Assembly: GCA_035041965.1 (NCBI GenBank)
Contig: JAPYMA010000553.1
Location: forward strand, 93,822 to 157,821
Source of the DNA: Anisakis pegreffii
Taxonomy: Eukaryota; Nematoda; Chromadorea; Rhabditida; Anisakidae
Reading direction: 5' to 3'
Length of the DNA stretch: 64,000 nucleotides
Below, in pieces: positions 13,244 through 37,681 of the stretch (the stretch's first letter is position 1; each line of letters opens with the position of its first letter). The translations under genes were made by a program, and so were the position numbers. The notes beneath the pieces are model-generated. The model saw only the letters and a list, made by a program, of their open reading frames with translations, made no database searches and had not been told where the DNA came from.

Positions 13244-15475
13244 CTGTTTGACAAGGTGAGAGAGAGGAATCGAAAGAAGATGCCACTTCACTCACCTATT
13301 TTTAATCATTCTCATTTTACTGATTCAGTGATATATGTAATTTGATTTTTTTCTCTTTTTTCAACCTTTGTACTCACTCTCCCCAGCACCAATCAACATA
13401 TTGTAATCACTCGCAGTTAACATAGACGCACGTATTATCATGCGAATAAATACCGATCACATCTTTTCTCAGCGAGAACGAAAGTGAAGAGAACATCATT
13501 GCACTTCCACCCAGCTTATTGAAAGCAAAATAGTGATCTCAGACGGAATGCTAGTGGTGCACTCAAAGCAAACATTCCAAATATGATTGAATATTCAACT
13601 TCAAACCGTTCGAAAGAGTACGAGTTCGCTAAGTTCGAAGTCAATGCAGTGTTACAGTGCAAATATGTATTTACATAGCCTCAATGTTGGAAAAAATATA
13701 CATTCACTTGCAGATGAACAGATAAGCGGAAGTGGTTCGCTAAAGCGCTAACGTTCGCGAAAAAGTAGCTCACTGAAGTGCTATCCAACGGCAGTAACGG
13801 AAACTATCGTTAGAAAATCTCGCTATTTGAAAACAATAGTGCGCTATTGCCCATCTTTGGTAATGACTATTGTGCTGATACGGTTGAAAATTAAGTAGCA
13901 TTTCAAAGTTATAATCTCTGACTGCCAAGCAGCATATCAAGACTACACAAAAATCATGCGAATGCAATTCATTGCCATCTGCTTCAATCAAATTAGGCTT
14001 AGGCCTTGATTGACCGAATTTGCCAGGGTGTTTTTATACTTCATTGGTGGGATTTAATCACATCGCTTTTGGGGTAATATATGTTTACGAAACGAAAAGC
14101 AAACATCTCACGATAAACTTGCATGGATCGAATATCTGTATGAATCGATAAGACATAATTCTCCTGAAATATTAACTCTCATGAAATCTTTAAGCGACTT
14201 GATATGACAACAACCATTCACATCGTTTTTTAAATTAGTCTTTATTTAAGTGTCACTATTACTGCTGTATGCCTTGAAAACTTAGTAACACAAAGTGCCT
14301 CAAAGCCAGAAAAATTCCATGCTATTCGAAATACTTTCTTTGCTTTTTGTAGTCCGCTTTCCAATGATGGAGAAAGCTTCGTAAATTCCAAACCCTGATG
14401 ACAGAGCACGTTTACTGGGTTACGGACTTCTGAAGCCGTGAACTGTCTCGTGAATTCATTTTAATGTGAGATGCTAAAAGGAGTTTTGCTAACTCATTTA
14501 ATGCAATAGTTTTCCATAAAATTAAAAAGAGCAAACGAGCACATTCGCAGCCACTTTGAACACCTAACAACAAGAAGCGGCTAACATGCACCCACACTAC
14601 TAGTCTCACTTCAAAAAAAAAAACGTGACCTGCCGTTCAAAGTTATCATATTTGGATGATTATTGTTGAATTTCAGCCGTTAACTGTGAAGTCGCTCATT
14701 GTGAATGACTGCCTAAGGTTGCTGGATTTTTTAACCACTGAGCTGGTTCACTATGGGTGGTCGTTCGCATCCGAAATCACGTTGGTTACTAACTACCGTA
14801 ATGCTCAATGGGTTAATAACTTGATGAACAAAAGCTGACACTGTTCAGATTCAAGACAGTCCTACTAAATTTGCTCTTATGCCAATTCAAACTTTCACTA
14901 AATTTGCTTGCAGATCCTTCCGCCAAGCACAATTCAGACATATCTTATCTAAATGAAAAAGAAGCCGTTAAGTTGTTATCTTCTCAATGTTATTACTAGC
15001 CAAACGACAAAAGTTTATTATATACAACGAGAGTGGATGAAATGATAAATGAACTTCTTTTTTTTTAATCGAAGAAATGAAAAACAGATTCATCGAATAA
15101 AGATACAATTAGAACTGATCAGCGAAAATGACCTCCTAATAAGATTTTCATTATTCTCACATCGATTTTGCTATTTAAAAATATCTCAACTTGCTAGCGT
15201 TCGAAGGAAATTAACAACTCCATCACAATAAACATTCAAAAATGAAACAATACAAACATGCTAACTCTTAATCAGATCAATGTGCTTATTTGAAAGCGAC
15301 ATACAAAATAAACAACAAATTGACAAAATACAAAGAAGGCGCCATGTATGAACAATACAACACAATCCACAGTTGTTGTTCGGCTTCTTCTGGTTAAGAT
15401 TACTCTTTATAAGAGCACACCGAACGCAGATTGTTTACATAATGGTTATTATTTGATTGTCGATTCAAACAGCAT
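13244..15475. other. Intergenic, 3' flank of AMPK alpha
   Basis: No exon or RNA gene recognised. It lies downstream of the AMPK stop codon (the kinase gene is on the minus strand) and should contain its 3' untranslated region. Confidence 0.45.
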
Positions 15476-27108
<11,633 letters not shown>

Positions 27109-27723
27109 AGATGCACGACAATTGACCAAGCGACAACTGTCAGCACGACGTTTAGCCAACACGTAGTCGGTCACACAAACTTCGTTTGGCTTTGCTTTTT
27201 GAGCAATGCGAACGCACGATCACCATTCTGTGTGTGTAATATAAAATGCAGATTATGTGATATATTTTGAGTGTTTATCATTGTTTTATCATTTTTACGC
27301 GTGGTACGTTCGTGATGTTACTAATCAGTGAACTTAATTGAGCAGTTGAGGATTATTGGGTGCTTTTGCTAACAATGGGCTTCATCGCACAGTTATAACT
27401 GCTCGTGTGCTCACAAGCTTAACAAAAGTTGAAGCCCTTACGCTAGCCTCATCACTGGACTAAGCTTATGTCTGAACTTAGGCACTCTCCTGATTTGACT
27501 TCGAATTGCATTAATACATATGGGGCAAAGTGATTATATAAGCGCATGCGCGCATTGGCGCCCGTTATCAGCAAAAATGCCGATTATTGATGATATTCAT
27601 GTTGCTCAAAAAGCGAACCTAGACGAAGTTTGTGTGACCGTGACATCAAAATGGTCAAATATCGACTACTTGTTGGTCAAATATCGTGCTGACAGTTGTC
27701 GATTGGTCATATGTCGTAGACCC
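27109..27723. mobile_element. MULE-like non-autonomous DNA transposon, 615 bp, with 9-bp target duplication
   Basis: Flanked on both sides by a perfect 9-bp direct repeat ATTCCAAAG (27100-27108 and 27724-27732). The ends form long imperfect inverted repeats (27109-27210 and 27601-27723) sharing CGACAACTGTCAGCACGA and GTCACACAAACTTCGT. The right end reads GGGTCTACGACA in reverse complement. Nine-base duplications and long GG-starting inverted repeats are typical of Mutator-like elements. The interior (about 390 bp) shows no transposase. The element is related to those at 43090-43288 and 31741-31822. Confidence 0.85.
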
Positions 27724-27981
27724 ATTCCAAAGGTGGAACAAATAATGACATCAAAATGCATCTGGAAACCGCAGAAATCACTTGAGTGCAATTTGGAGCC
27801 TAATCTGCTTGAAGTAGACAGCTGAAACCTGTTTTAAAATTCAATGGAGCTGACTTGAATTTCCGTAATTCAACAGGTCGCCTGCGTATTTCACCTCATA
27901 TGGCTCAGTACTTACCCACCAGTAATCCTACAGTTTAGGTCAACGACGAAAGGGATATGTCTTGACGCATATATAACGCGC

Positions 27982-28036
27982 AGCTTAAGTTTAGTTTTAA
28001 GCTTAAGTTGAGGCTTAGACTTAGGCTTGGGCCCAG
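27982..28036 (+). repeat. Degenerate TTAGGC-like (interstitial telomeric) repeats
   Basis: A run of hexamer-like units GCTTAAG, GGCTTAGAC, TTAGGC and TTGGGC resembles the nematode telomere repeat TTAGGC with substitutions. It is short and degenerate. Related GCTTAGGC/GCTTACGC units occur in the loop of the MITE at 43090-43288, so the origin may be transposon sequence instead of a telomere. Confidence 0.45.
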
Positions 28037-29606
28037 ATTACGGCACGTGGTGTTAAGTCACACCCCTTTCTTCGCTGACCAAAACTGCAGGATTACCCCA
28101 CTGCACTCCTTTTCCTGTTTATGTGTTAAAATTCGTCAAAAACCTAGTCTCATGATCTCACCACTCGATGCGAATCAAACTCATTTTGCCAACGCTCCTC
28201 GAGCTTCCGACTAACACGTCTCAGCAAAGCAAGACGTGTAAGAGTGATTAATTCGAAATATTACCTTTCTACATTTGTGTGTGTAAGTTTGTAAATTGGC
28301 AGGTCTTGAAAGTAAGCTAGATGTGGAATTGAACGAAGTGGTACCATCACCATTCGATGTTTCTGGCCGACTGGGAAGTTGACTTAGACTTGGGGGGAGG
28401 GGAAATCCCCTTTGCAAACTAATTCCTTAATTAATTCCATTCTTTCATCAATGCCGACAGGAAAAATTCTTTATCACTTAAGGCAGTCCGCGAAAATGTT
28501 GACCACAAAACAACAATAATGCTATTAAACAATTACATTTTACCGTAAATTAAGACATTTTTATTCACTACACGAAGAGTAACTCAGAAGTGAAAAATAT
28601 AACAAAGACTTATCAACCAGTCGATAAGAGCGACTCGCAATCTCCAAAAATTTGACGAATTAAATAAGCTGATAGCTTGCTGAGGCTGCATCACCATGTT
28701 TACCAGAGACAACTTTTAAAAAATAGTAAAAAAAGATGAAAAGTAGTACGCTGATTGGATATTCCGATGGCCTATCAGAAAAAGGAAATCGCGATTTAAC
28801 GAAACGTAACTTCTAAATGTGTAAAAACCATAAAATTTGGCGAAGAAACAACAAAACTCAAAGCAACATTGCAATTCTGAGTGGGCGCCTGAGGTACCTA
28901 ATGATCATTTGATAATACAACAATTATATCGTGGTGCTTTATTACTCAGTTAAATTGTTAATCTTTTCAACTCTTCAATCTGAGCAATTTTTTTCGCTGT
29001 AAAAGTGGTAACACGTAGCGAGCAATGCGGATTAAAGCAAATACATCTCTTCTCATAACACGTGCTTGAAATGCTCGAAAAAATTCTCAGATGCTGGTTG
29101 TGAGTCATTTTACAATGGCGAATTCAAGAAATAAAGATCCAGTTGAAAATTCAATGATTCTCCGATCAATGTTTGCAAATAATGTACCAAGCTGATCAAC
29201 AACGAACATACTGTATCACCATTGCATACTGTTAAGACTATTAATAATAGGATGAAAAAGCATAATGCTATTCGCCTACAGATACAACAAAAATCAAAAG
29301 CAATTTCGAAAAATATGTGAAAGTTTTTTTTGAAAAATGACCCCCATAAAACCACAATATTTTGAAAAATGACTCTCATTTAAAGGTTTATTGTGGAATA
29401 TATAACTGTTGCGCTTAGTGGGTAAACGAAGTTGAAAAGCTGAAGAGAACAGTGACGTTACACTAATAACAATTTGATTGATGCATTATTGAAAGCAGGT
29501 AAATGTGGTAACTGTTTGAGAGCTACAATAAAACAAAACAAAATTTTATATGCTAAAAACAGATCAACTGCCAAAGAATGACTATAAATGAAACAGTATC
29601 GTTCAA
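28037..29606. other. Intergenic, no gene seen
   Basis: Between the TTAGGC-like patch and the stop codon of the KXD1-like gene. I found no coherent exon. It includes the 3' flank of the minus-strand KXD1-like gene. Confidence 0.4.
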
Positions 29607-30823
29607 TCAGCGAGTTTCTAGTTGAGCTCCAGTCATGAAACTTCGACTGAGTGATTCAGCTCGCGAAGCAATTCGACGATATCGCTGACTCAAACTCATC
29701 ATTTCATCATGTAACGAATGCAAAAGTGTCACATATCGTTCTGATTTTGATAACTGAAAATTTCCAATTATCTATCATCATGTTCAAAAATTCACGTCGC
29801 GATAATCACTAACTGTTCTCCGAATAATCGTTTTTCTCAAACCCAACAAAGTGTTTCCGACGTATCGCAAAGAATTTCGAAATATTTCAAAGAAAAACCA
29901 CCGATTAATTCGGTTTACTTTTTCAGCCGTTTCGAATATGTGAATGATCAATTTGATCTACTTACACAAGAACTTCATCTTACATTCGATAATAAATTAA
30001 CTGAGAGTAGAAAATAGAGAATAAACAAATATGCATACATGGTTGTTGATGAGACGAAGTTTTTCTGGAGACAGCATCAAATTGGCATCCTCGAGACGTG
30101 CAAGAAGAGATTCCTGCGTATTTCTACAATCGTCAATGTGCACTGATCAATAACATTGAGATTTGATTCTCATACGGAAATGAGAACGTTACATGAATGA
30201 ATATGCAATTCATATCTTATACTTACAACACAAACGTTACCAAAAATACTGGTATCGAATGCACTTCTGAAAGATACTGCGCTACAAAACTCGAGCATGA
30301 TACAAAATTAGTTTATCAGTAAACAATAATTATGAATTCACTCGATTCAACGGTGAATTGTACCAAATTCACATAATTATAAAATTTTCTGGGCCGATCA
30401 TTTATACCCAAACCTACACTCACACAATCCGACTCTTTTTATTGCATGGTGTCGCAAAATCGTGTAGCTGCTGATACTTCATACATATCATTTCAAATGC
30501 AGCCATTCAAGTTTTTGCATTTATTCCAAATATGAACACAGTTTCGTGATGTGATAAAAAGTTCTTTTTAATGCTCACAGCAATCTAATATTAATGAACA
30601 TCATACCACAAACAGTTCAATTAGCAATGAATCGAGTTTTAGATACGGCGTTAATGATGCAAAATAAATGACAAACAAAACTGAGGAAAGACAGAGTCAT
30701 TTACTAACTTTAATTGGCAAAACCATGCATAAATTCAAAATGATACATGGCAACGTACAATAATTCAGCAAGTAGAACCGCTGTTGAATTGCTCCACAGA
30801 GCTAGGTCACTAGACTGAGCCAT
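29607..30823 (-). CDS. Small coiled-coil protein, probable KXD1 (BORC/BLOC-1-associated) homologue
   Basis: Four short exons on the minus strand join in phase into 115 codons: 30823-30724, 30266-30241, 30113-30039 and 29753-29607, with acceptors CTTTCAG, ACGCAG and TTTTCAG. The third exon reads LLARLEDANLMLSPEKLRL, close to the RFEKTNEML segment of KXD1. The last exon (LLHSLHDEMM, then RYRRIASRAESL) fits the KxDL helix, although the K-x-D-L residues themselves are not intact. KXD1 belongs to the BORC and BLOC-1-type complexes that position lysosomes and related organelles. The first exon (Leu-rich, starting MAQSSDLALW) is not obviously homologous, so the true N-terminus may differ. The family call rests on a few motifs; the exon chain itself is well supported. 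Confidence 0.55.
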
Positions 30824-33523
30824 AGTCGATTTTCAACGCTTTTCAATGAGTAATTTGAATCCACAACATAAAATTCGCGTAAAACAAACAACACTGACGC
30901 CACCGTACCGAGCATTCACTGCGTTTGATTGACGGCTTTATTCTCCATTCCTCAAAGTAGCTATTGTCGATATCATTTTATTGAGGCCAACAAGCTGTTC
31001 TTAAAAGCACACGGTTGACGTTCTCAAAGCTAACCAATGACCATAAGAGAGTGCCAATTTTTAAATTGTACATAAATGGTGACAACTATTATAAAAAGTT
31101 ATCAGCAAAAATGGATGACTGAACGTGCAAATGAATGGTATGGAGATGATTTGTCGGACAGTTTCCCTTGCGCTGAAAGAATTCAAACGGCAAGAAATCG
31201 GTTGCAGCAAGCGTACAGTTGAAAAATAGTTTACAGTTGAACGATAGAGTTAATGTGGCTTTAAAAAGCAGGTGGCACGATAGCACAGATTTATGGCTAG
31301 GTTCGGGATCAGAACCAAATTTTTGCCCATGTTTACGCTCAGCTTTGTTTATCAGCAATAGCTAAAACATAACCATGCCTAATAAAACACTACCTATGGG
31401 TACTTTCTTATTTGAGATCATACTAATATTATAAATACAATGAAATGAATCAATATTAATATATTCAGACCGCTCCTTCACAGTAACATCAAAGAGTGCT
31501 AACTGAGGATTGTTTGGTTAGGACGATCCGTTGCACGAATAGGTTTGTTCACTGGCACTTTTCCTTTTCAACTCTACGCTTCCTCCAACCAGTTTCTTGC
31601 AGTTTGAATCATTTCAGTTAAATAAATCAAGAGAAACTGCCCGATCAAGAGAAAAAATCTTGTCTGTACCACCATCATGAATATCTTCATTACATTCACA
31701 GCTCTAAGGTTGTACACTATAGAGGTAGATGCGCATACAAATCGCTCAAAAAGCGAACCGAAACGAAATTTGTTGACCGACCACGTAATTGCAATTGTCG
31801 CTAGGGCATTTGTCGGTCACCCAGTTGAGAAACAATCCGCAGATTCTTGAATGTGCATGATTGTAAGAGCAAATCTAACTCTCTACTAGATAATTGCCGA
31901 ACGCGTGATCCTTGGAATTGTCGGGGTACTGTTTGATTATTCGTATCGCTGGAAATGTTCTCTCCATTGCTATCCCCTCCTCCTCTTTCGAGTCATTTCA
32001 TTCCATTCTTTGTTATCCTTTTTTATTTGCTTGTCTGGACTTACACCCCTTTCCAGTGAAGGGGTCCTTCGAGAAGAAGGTAGGTAGGCTCTTAGGGAGC
32101 AGGGGAAAGGGCCCAAGGGAGGGGTTGAAATCATGGATAAAGAGGTATGCATCATTCTTTCTCGACCAAGAGTAGGCGAACTGCTCCGCCTGTCGAAAAA
32201 TGATAGACTGCGAGTCCCCAATGCGACGACATTCTCAACTGAAAATCAACACCCTTTCCACGCTTAGTTCAGAGCTGGTGTGCCTTCCTCGTGACAAGTT
32301 GAGTGGATAGTTGTGAAACCCCACTACCAAACTGCGCTGCATTCGATAGACGTATGCCCACTTAAATGAATGAAAAATGGATTAACTTACAAACGCTCAA
32401 CCCTTCCATACGGCAGTAGAATGAGTACTACTTTAGAGGCACTGCAATGTGTTAGATGAAAAAGAATGACGGTCGTTTCGCCACAAGAAGGCACTGAAAC
32501 ATCATTTAATAAGCATGACTATTGCAAGCATATCCGGGTCATCAAAGGGTATGTAGATTCGTCCGTTTGGAGCTGCTTCAGTAAAAGCTTATGCATGTTT
32601 GTACTTAAATAGAGGCATATCCTTGTGTCACGGCGAAATGATCTTTTAAGAGCTCTGTAGTGCCCCGAAAGCAAAGAAGACCCCAGATCATTACGATTGC
32701 AGTTAGTAATTTCAAATTTTGTATTTTACTGCGTAGTTGTGCAATACAGGACAAAAACTCTTTCAACTTCTGTTATTTGCGTTGTAATTGCATTCGTTGG
32801 GAAGCTTATTTCGTCAGAAAGTCTTTACAGAGGAGAATATGTTATAATGGGGTTTTAAGGTTACGAATATCTTGTAGCCGGTTATCGATATCGGAGGTTG
32901 TACTCTTAATGAGAAATAACATTATCTTTTTATTGCAGATTTTGTACTGACATGATCTGGTTTTTACTGTTTTGAATACTTTTGTGAGATTGTGCAATAT
33001 CAGCAGTACCATTATGATAATAAAAAGTGCATCGTTACGGTTAAATTAGGTAAAGAATCGATAATGACACGTCTCTGTCCAAGGCGTTTTTTTTAAAATA
33101 AGCGATCCTCTTTTGCGAATAAAATCCAGTCTTTTGACCAATTTCAAACATTTTGAATGTTGATTACAGCACATTTTGGACGGGTATTTCAGCATAACAG
33201 ATAAAATTCATTACTGTGAGTTGAAGTGCAATGCTTTTGTTTTGGAACGTTTAGAAGTGAAATGTTTGCAATTCGTTTCGCATTTGATGGGTAAGTGGGT
33301 ATTATTTCTTAGATGATATACTATGAAAGGAGCATGACTCATTTAGACATGTATGCAATAAATAACATTGCTTTTCTGAATATGAAATGAAATGAACGAT
33401 TGAACATTTGTACTGAATGTCCTGATTAAACAACTCATAAAGGGGAGACCGGTCTGGTAAAACGATTGTTTGTGAACGGTTGCTGAAGAATGAAAATGTG
33501 CTACATGTTTAAAAGTTCAAGGA
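30824..33523. other. Intergenic between KXD1-like gene and ClpX
   Basis: No convincing exon. It contains a truncated MULE-like MITE (31741-31822). The somewhat GC-richer block at 31905-32230 has overlapping open frames on both strands without recognisable domains. The divergent promoters of the KXD1-like gene (minus) and ClpX (plus) should lie at its two ends. Confidence 0.4.
31741..31822. mobile_element. Truncated MULE-like MITE end
   Basis: GCTCAAAAAGCGAACC followed by an ACGAAATTTGTTGACCG-like block and an end reading GGGTGACCGACA in reverse complement. This is the same order as the right arm of the 615-bp element at 27109-27723 (GCTCAAAAAGCGAACC, then ACGAAGTTTGTGTGACCG, then GGGT-CTACGACA). 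I did not find a left end or a target duplication. Confidence 0.6.
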
Positions 33524-36500
33524 ATGGCTTACTGTCCTACATCAGCAGCAGCAGCGTTGCTATTATTAGGTCGTCGACAGTGTCAGCCATTTCTAAAATC
33601 GATCTTGGTACGGTCCTTATCGTCATCATCCTCATCGAATGGTAATGGTAGTAATTCATCTGGCGATGGTGATCCACCATCAACTTTTAACAGCAGCCAC
33701 CATAATGCTTTCTCAACTTCTGATGAGAACAAATCTTCTCAAAGAAATAATTATCACTGCCATGAATGTGGTAAACCACTCAAAAGTGTGCCTACTGTCA
33801 CACGTTAGTTTGATCAGTCCATGTCACTATTCCATCTGATTTCTTTTAAGTGGATGATAACCTACAATAAAACCGTTTTTATTTCTAATGTACAGAAATG
33901 AGACTTGACCGTTATATTTTGTCGTGAGATGAAATGCTGAGTCAAGAATGTCTGCGAGAGCATTTAATGTGCACTACTGGTACTCTTCGTTTCGAATTAT
34001 TCTTTTAACGGATGGCCAAACAATATGTCTCTTTCTAGCAACAACACGCTACTTTCATTGCGAAAGCTGCAATCGACTCTACACCGGAGGTCCGTCTGAT
34101 GAAGACAGTCAAAGATGGAATATTCTAAAAGCAAACGAAACGAGCCAAAAGCCGCCTTATCCGTTGCAAGTAGGTGAACTTTACATTTAAATCTGAAATT
34201 CAAATTTTAAAAATTTGTTCTGGAGCAACTCATGACTGATTAAAGTAGCTATCGGCGTTCAGAAGCGGATGCAGGATATTTTGTTTATGAATTGAAGGCA
34301 CGTGGACAAATTTCTTATTTGTTCAGCAAATTTGTCAATTTTATTTTATGCCTGTTCATATGTTGAAGGTTGCGCTTCTCATTCTGTGCTCTTTTGACAG
34401 CAGTTTGGCGGGTTGAGCGAATAGAAAAGATAAATGGAATCGTTACAGATATCTGAATATTTGGATCGATTTGTAGTTGGTCAGAGTCAAGCAAAAAAGA
34501 CATTATCAGTGGGTGTTTATCAGCATTATCGACGACTTAATCACAATATCGAAAACAATATAAGTTCGTCGATGAATGCAACAAGCGAATTAACTCGTAA
34601 TGCTAATACTCAGTTGCCACGTGGTGTACTTTATCAAGAGGATTACAGGTTGCATTACATCATTGCATAGCACCAAATAAACCATATCATTGTAATCATA
34701 CTCATCTATCTATCCGCCTGATGAAACAGCACCGAATTACAGAACTGTAAGAGGTGATATTCGCGTGAATAATGCATACTCAACCGAATCAGCATCACAT
34801 CAATTACCTCAGCGAGCCACCTCACCACTCTTTCGTTCGATTCCACATACCGAATCGCCTATTCGACTTGAAAAATCAAACATTCTTCTGTTGGGTCCGT
34901 CTGGTGTGGGTAAAACGTTTGTAACACAAACATTAGCCAGAATTCTAGATGTTCCAATTGCTCTTTGCGACTGTACTTCGATGACGCAAGCTGGGTGAGT
35001 TGTGTTATTGTTAGAGTGTGGTGACGAAGATAAGGATGGTATATAAAGAAATGATGTGTTTTGAAGGTATGTCGGTGAGGATGTAGAAAGTGTCATTCAA
35101 AAGTTAGTGCAAAATGCAGGAGGAAACGTGGAACGTGCCCAACAAGGCATCGTTTTCCTGGATGAGATCGACAAGATCGCAGCTGCGCATAATGCACAGT
35201 CACATGCTTACCGTGATGTTAGTGGCGAAGGAGTGCAGCATGCTTTATTGAAACTTGTCGAAGGTTGTCCTTTTAGTACTAATTTTACAATTCTTCTTTA
35301 TCACATTTGATCTTTCGCAGCTCCTTTATTAACTACCCAGGAAGACGTACTTGTCTGGAGGAGGATGATCCCTTAGATCCTTTTCCGAAAGTTTGATGGC
35401 ATAAAAAAGGTTGTAGAACACCAATAAATAATTGAACTGTTATTCACAACTCTTTATAAAGAATCATTTCATTTCATGAGTAATTGCTAAAATGAAATTT
35501 CGTCAAGCTGTCATATATGTATATCTCAAGGTACATTGGTTAATGTGAAAAGTGGCAGGAAGACAGTAGCAACTCAACAAGATACGGTTCAAGTAGATAC
35601 ATCAGATATTCTCTTTGTTGCATCTGGTGCTTTTACGGCTTTAGATAAAATCGTCGGTAAACGTCTCGATGAAAAGATGCTCGGATTCGGTCAGTTCATT
35701 CGTTGCAAGTTGTTTGTTTCTTGCTTAATTCTTGCGCGACATTTGGATCGATCTGACCGGTTTCCAACATTTGTTAATCGAGAAATTGTGCAAGTTATTA
35801 CTATTTTAGGCTCATATTTTATCGCTTTGACTTATTTTTTTAGAGAAACATAGTGAAAAACAATTTTTATTGGAATTGTTTAAACGTTGCAATGCGCTGA
35901 AATTAAGGTGCGAAATGTGGTAATCAACGTATAACAAGTGATGATAAATTGGAGAGTGTGGTTGCTAAAAAGAGAGATGAATTGCTGGAACAAGCCGACC
36001 AAGGAGATCTCATTTCATTCGGTATTGTACCAGAACTCGTTGGACGATTCCCAGTGATTGTACCATTTCATAGTTTTGATAAGGTAACTTTTTGTTCTCA
36101 AAAATAGTGGTATTATTATCCTTTGAAAGCGACATTCTCTCTTACGTGTTCAGCACAGTAAAGTATAACTGATCATTCAGAACATGCTAGTGCGCGTATT
36201 GACTGAACCAGCGAATTCATTGCTGGCTCAAATGAAACTACAGTTCGCGATTGATGGTGTTGACCTATCATTTTCACAAGATGCACTCGAAGAGATCGCT
36301 GGGATGGCGCTCGAAAGAAAGACTGGTGCCAGAGCATTGAGATCTATCATTGAAAAGGTATCAGCTGGCCTTTCTCTTCACCCATTTTAGCAACTATTCC
36401 GACTCTACGTCGGTTTATCTTCACATTTGTCACTTCATTACATGAAATGAATAAGTTCTAGTGACTTTTTCACTACATCTAAATGTCAATTTAGTAAGAT

Positions 36501-36764
36501 TCTCTAAATGTGAACACCAAAATTACGTCTTTCTATTGTCGTGTAAGAGTGATAGCATTCATGGGGGTATTTGTTGATAGGGTTGTTGTAACAAACATCT
36601 ATAATTGATTATTGCTCATAACTACATTTAAGGTATTATTGAACGCTAAATTCTTGGTACCAGGCAGCGATATTGAAAGTGTTCATGTGACTCGTGACTG
36701 CGTACGTGGATTAAGTGATTATGTTATAACCAGACGTGTTGAACCAATTTCAGCTGCACAATAG
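33524..36764 (+). CDS. CLPX: Mitochondrial ClpX, AAA+ unfoldase of the ClpXP protease
   Basis: ATP-driven unfoldase that feeds substrates to ClpP in the mitochondrial matrix, 567 aa. Exons: 33524-33803, 34039-34169, 34449-34648, 34743-34994, 35067-35263, 35531-35689, 35908-36083, 36181-36357, 36633-36764; all phases agree. The N-terminus is basic and Ser-rich with few acids ([18 protein letters not shown]), as for a matrix presequence. A Cys4 zinc-binding domain follows (C79, C82, C101, C104). The AAA+ module shows YLDRFVVGQ, Walker A GPSGVGKT (255-262), pore loop GYVGEDVE (288 onwards), Walker B IVFLDEID (316-323) and the sensor-2 motif GAR (514-516). Acceptors at 35066, 35530, 35907 and 36632 all end AAG followed by G; phase leaves no reasonable alternative. 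The exon 2 to exon 3 join (YPLQ to ISEYLD) is the least certain. Confidence 0.95.
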
Positions 36765-37140
36765 TTGTGTACATGTAAAATTCCATTTCTATTCTTTGCA
36801 TATTCCTGATTGCGTTCACATTGATTCGTCTTTGTTGATTTAAGAATGGAATATTCAACGATCTGAATAACTTTTATTCGGAAGCATACTTATTGTTAGC
36901 GAAATGATTATTTTCCTTTTCTCATTTACATTAAAGCCGTTATAAGGTTTATAAACGAACGAACCATGCGAATGCAATTATATTGGTCAAATTATTTTTT
37001 AAAATGCTGAGATGATGTGTATATGTATTTGCAAGTCGCGTTGCTTCTTATGCACACCCTTCTAAAACAGTTCACATTGTACACTCAATATATATGTTAA
37101 ACCTATCGACTGTGTCAGTCCACTTTCCGTAATGAATGTA

Positions 37141-37146
37141 AATAAA
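37141..37146 (+). terminator. Likely polyadenylation signal of ClpX
   Basis: AATAAA 377 bases downstream of the ClpX stop codon, before the convergent minus-strand gene. Confidence 0.5.
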
Positions 37147-37681
37147 AACTGGATTAATTTATAAATCATGTGGTCATCAACAACTCGATTGAACATGTCA
37201 AATTACAGACACTTTCGTTAATACTGCTTTATTAGATGGAAACAACAACAACAACATTTGCCAACAGCATCGTTCTTTCAATATGCTCTAACCTCACTAC
37301 ATTATGCCGTCAACAGATTTTGCACTCTGTAAATTCAAACATGAGTACTCTAACGTGAAAGAATTATTTGGAAGTCGTAACTAATTCGAACAGTTCGTTC
37401 AGAGGTGCTCTTCAGCAGCTCGATAAAAATAAGAACTAGGTGGACACTTGACATTTGTGAAAGAGCTGACTAAATCCTACGACGTAAACGTCACGAACAC
37501 GTTTGGAGATAAACGTATGCGCGAGATTATCTGTCGGCTGCTTAACTGAGGCAAGCAAACATGAAAGACGCACCTGTTTAGTGAGCAAAAACAAATGGCT
37601 TTTTATCAAGTGCAAAACGAAGACGAAGAAAAGGCAACGGAGGGGTCGTTGCTATAGGGAATGAATATGAAAATGGCAAAT

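Noticed and set aside
27520..27825. 101-codon plus-strand ORF
   Set aside because: It crosses the right end of the MULE-like element and its target duplication, so it cannot be an old gene.
31905..32221. ORFs in a GC-richer block, considered as a retroelement gag fragment
   Set aside because: No zinc knuckle, protease or other motif could be found, and frames on both strands are equally open.
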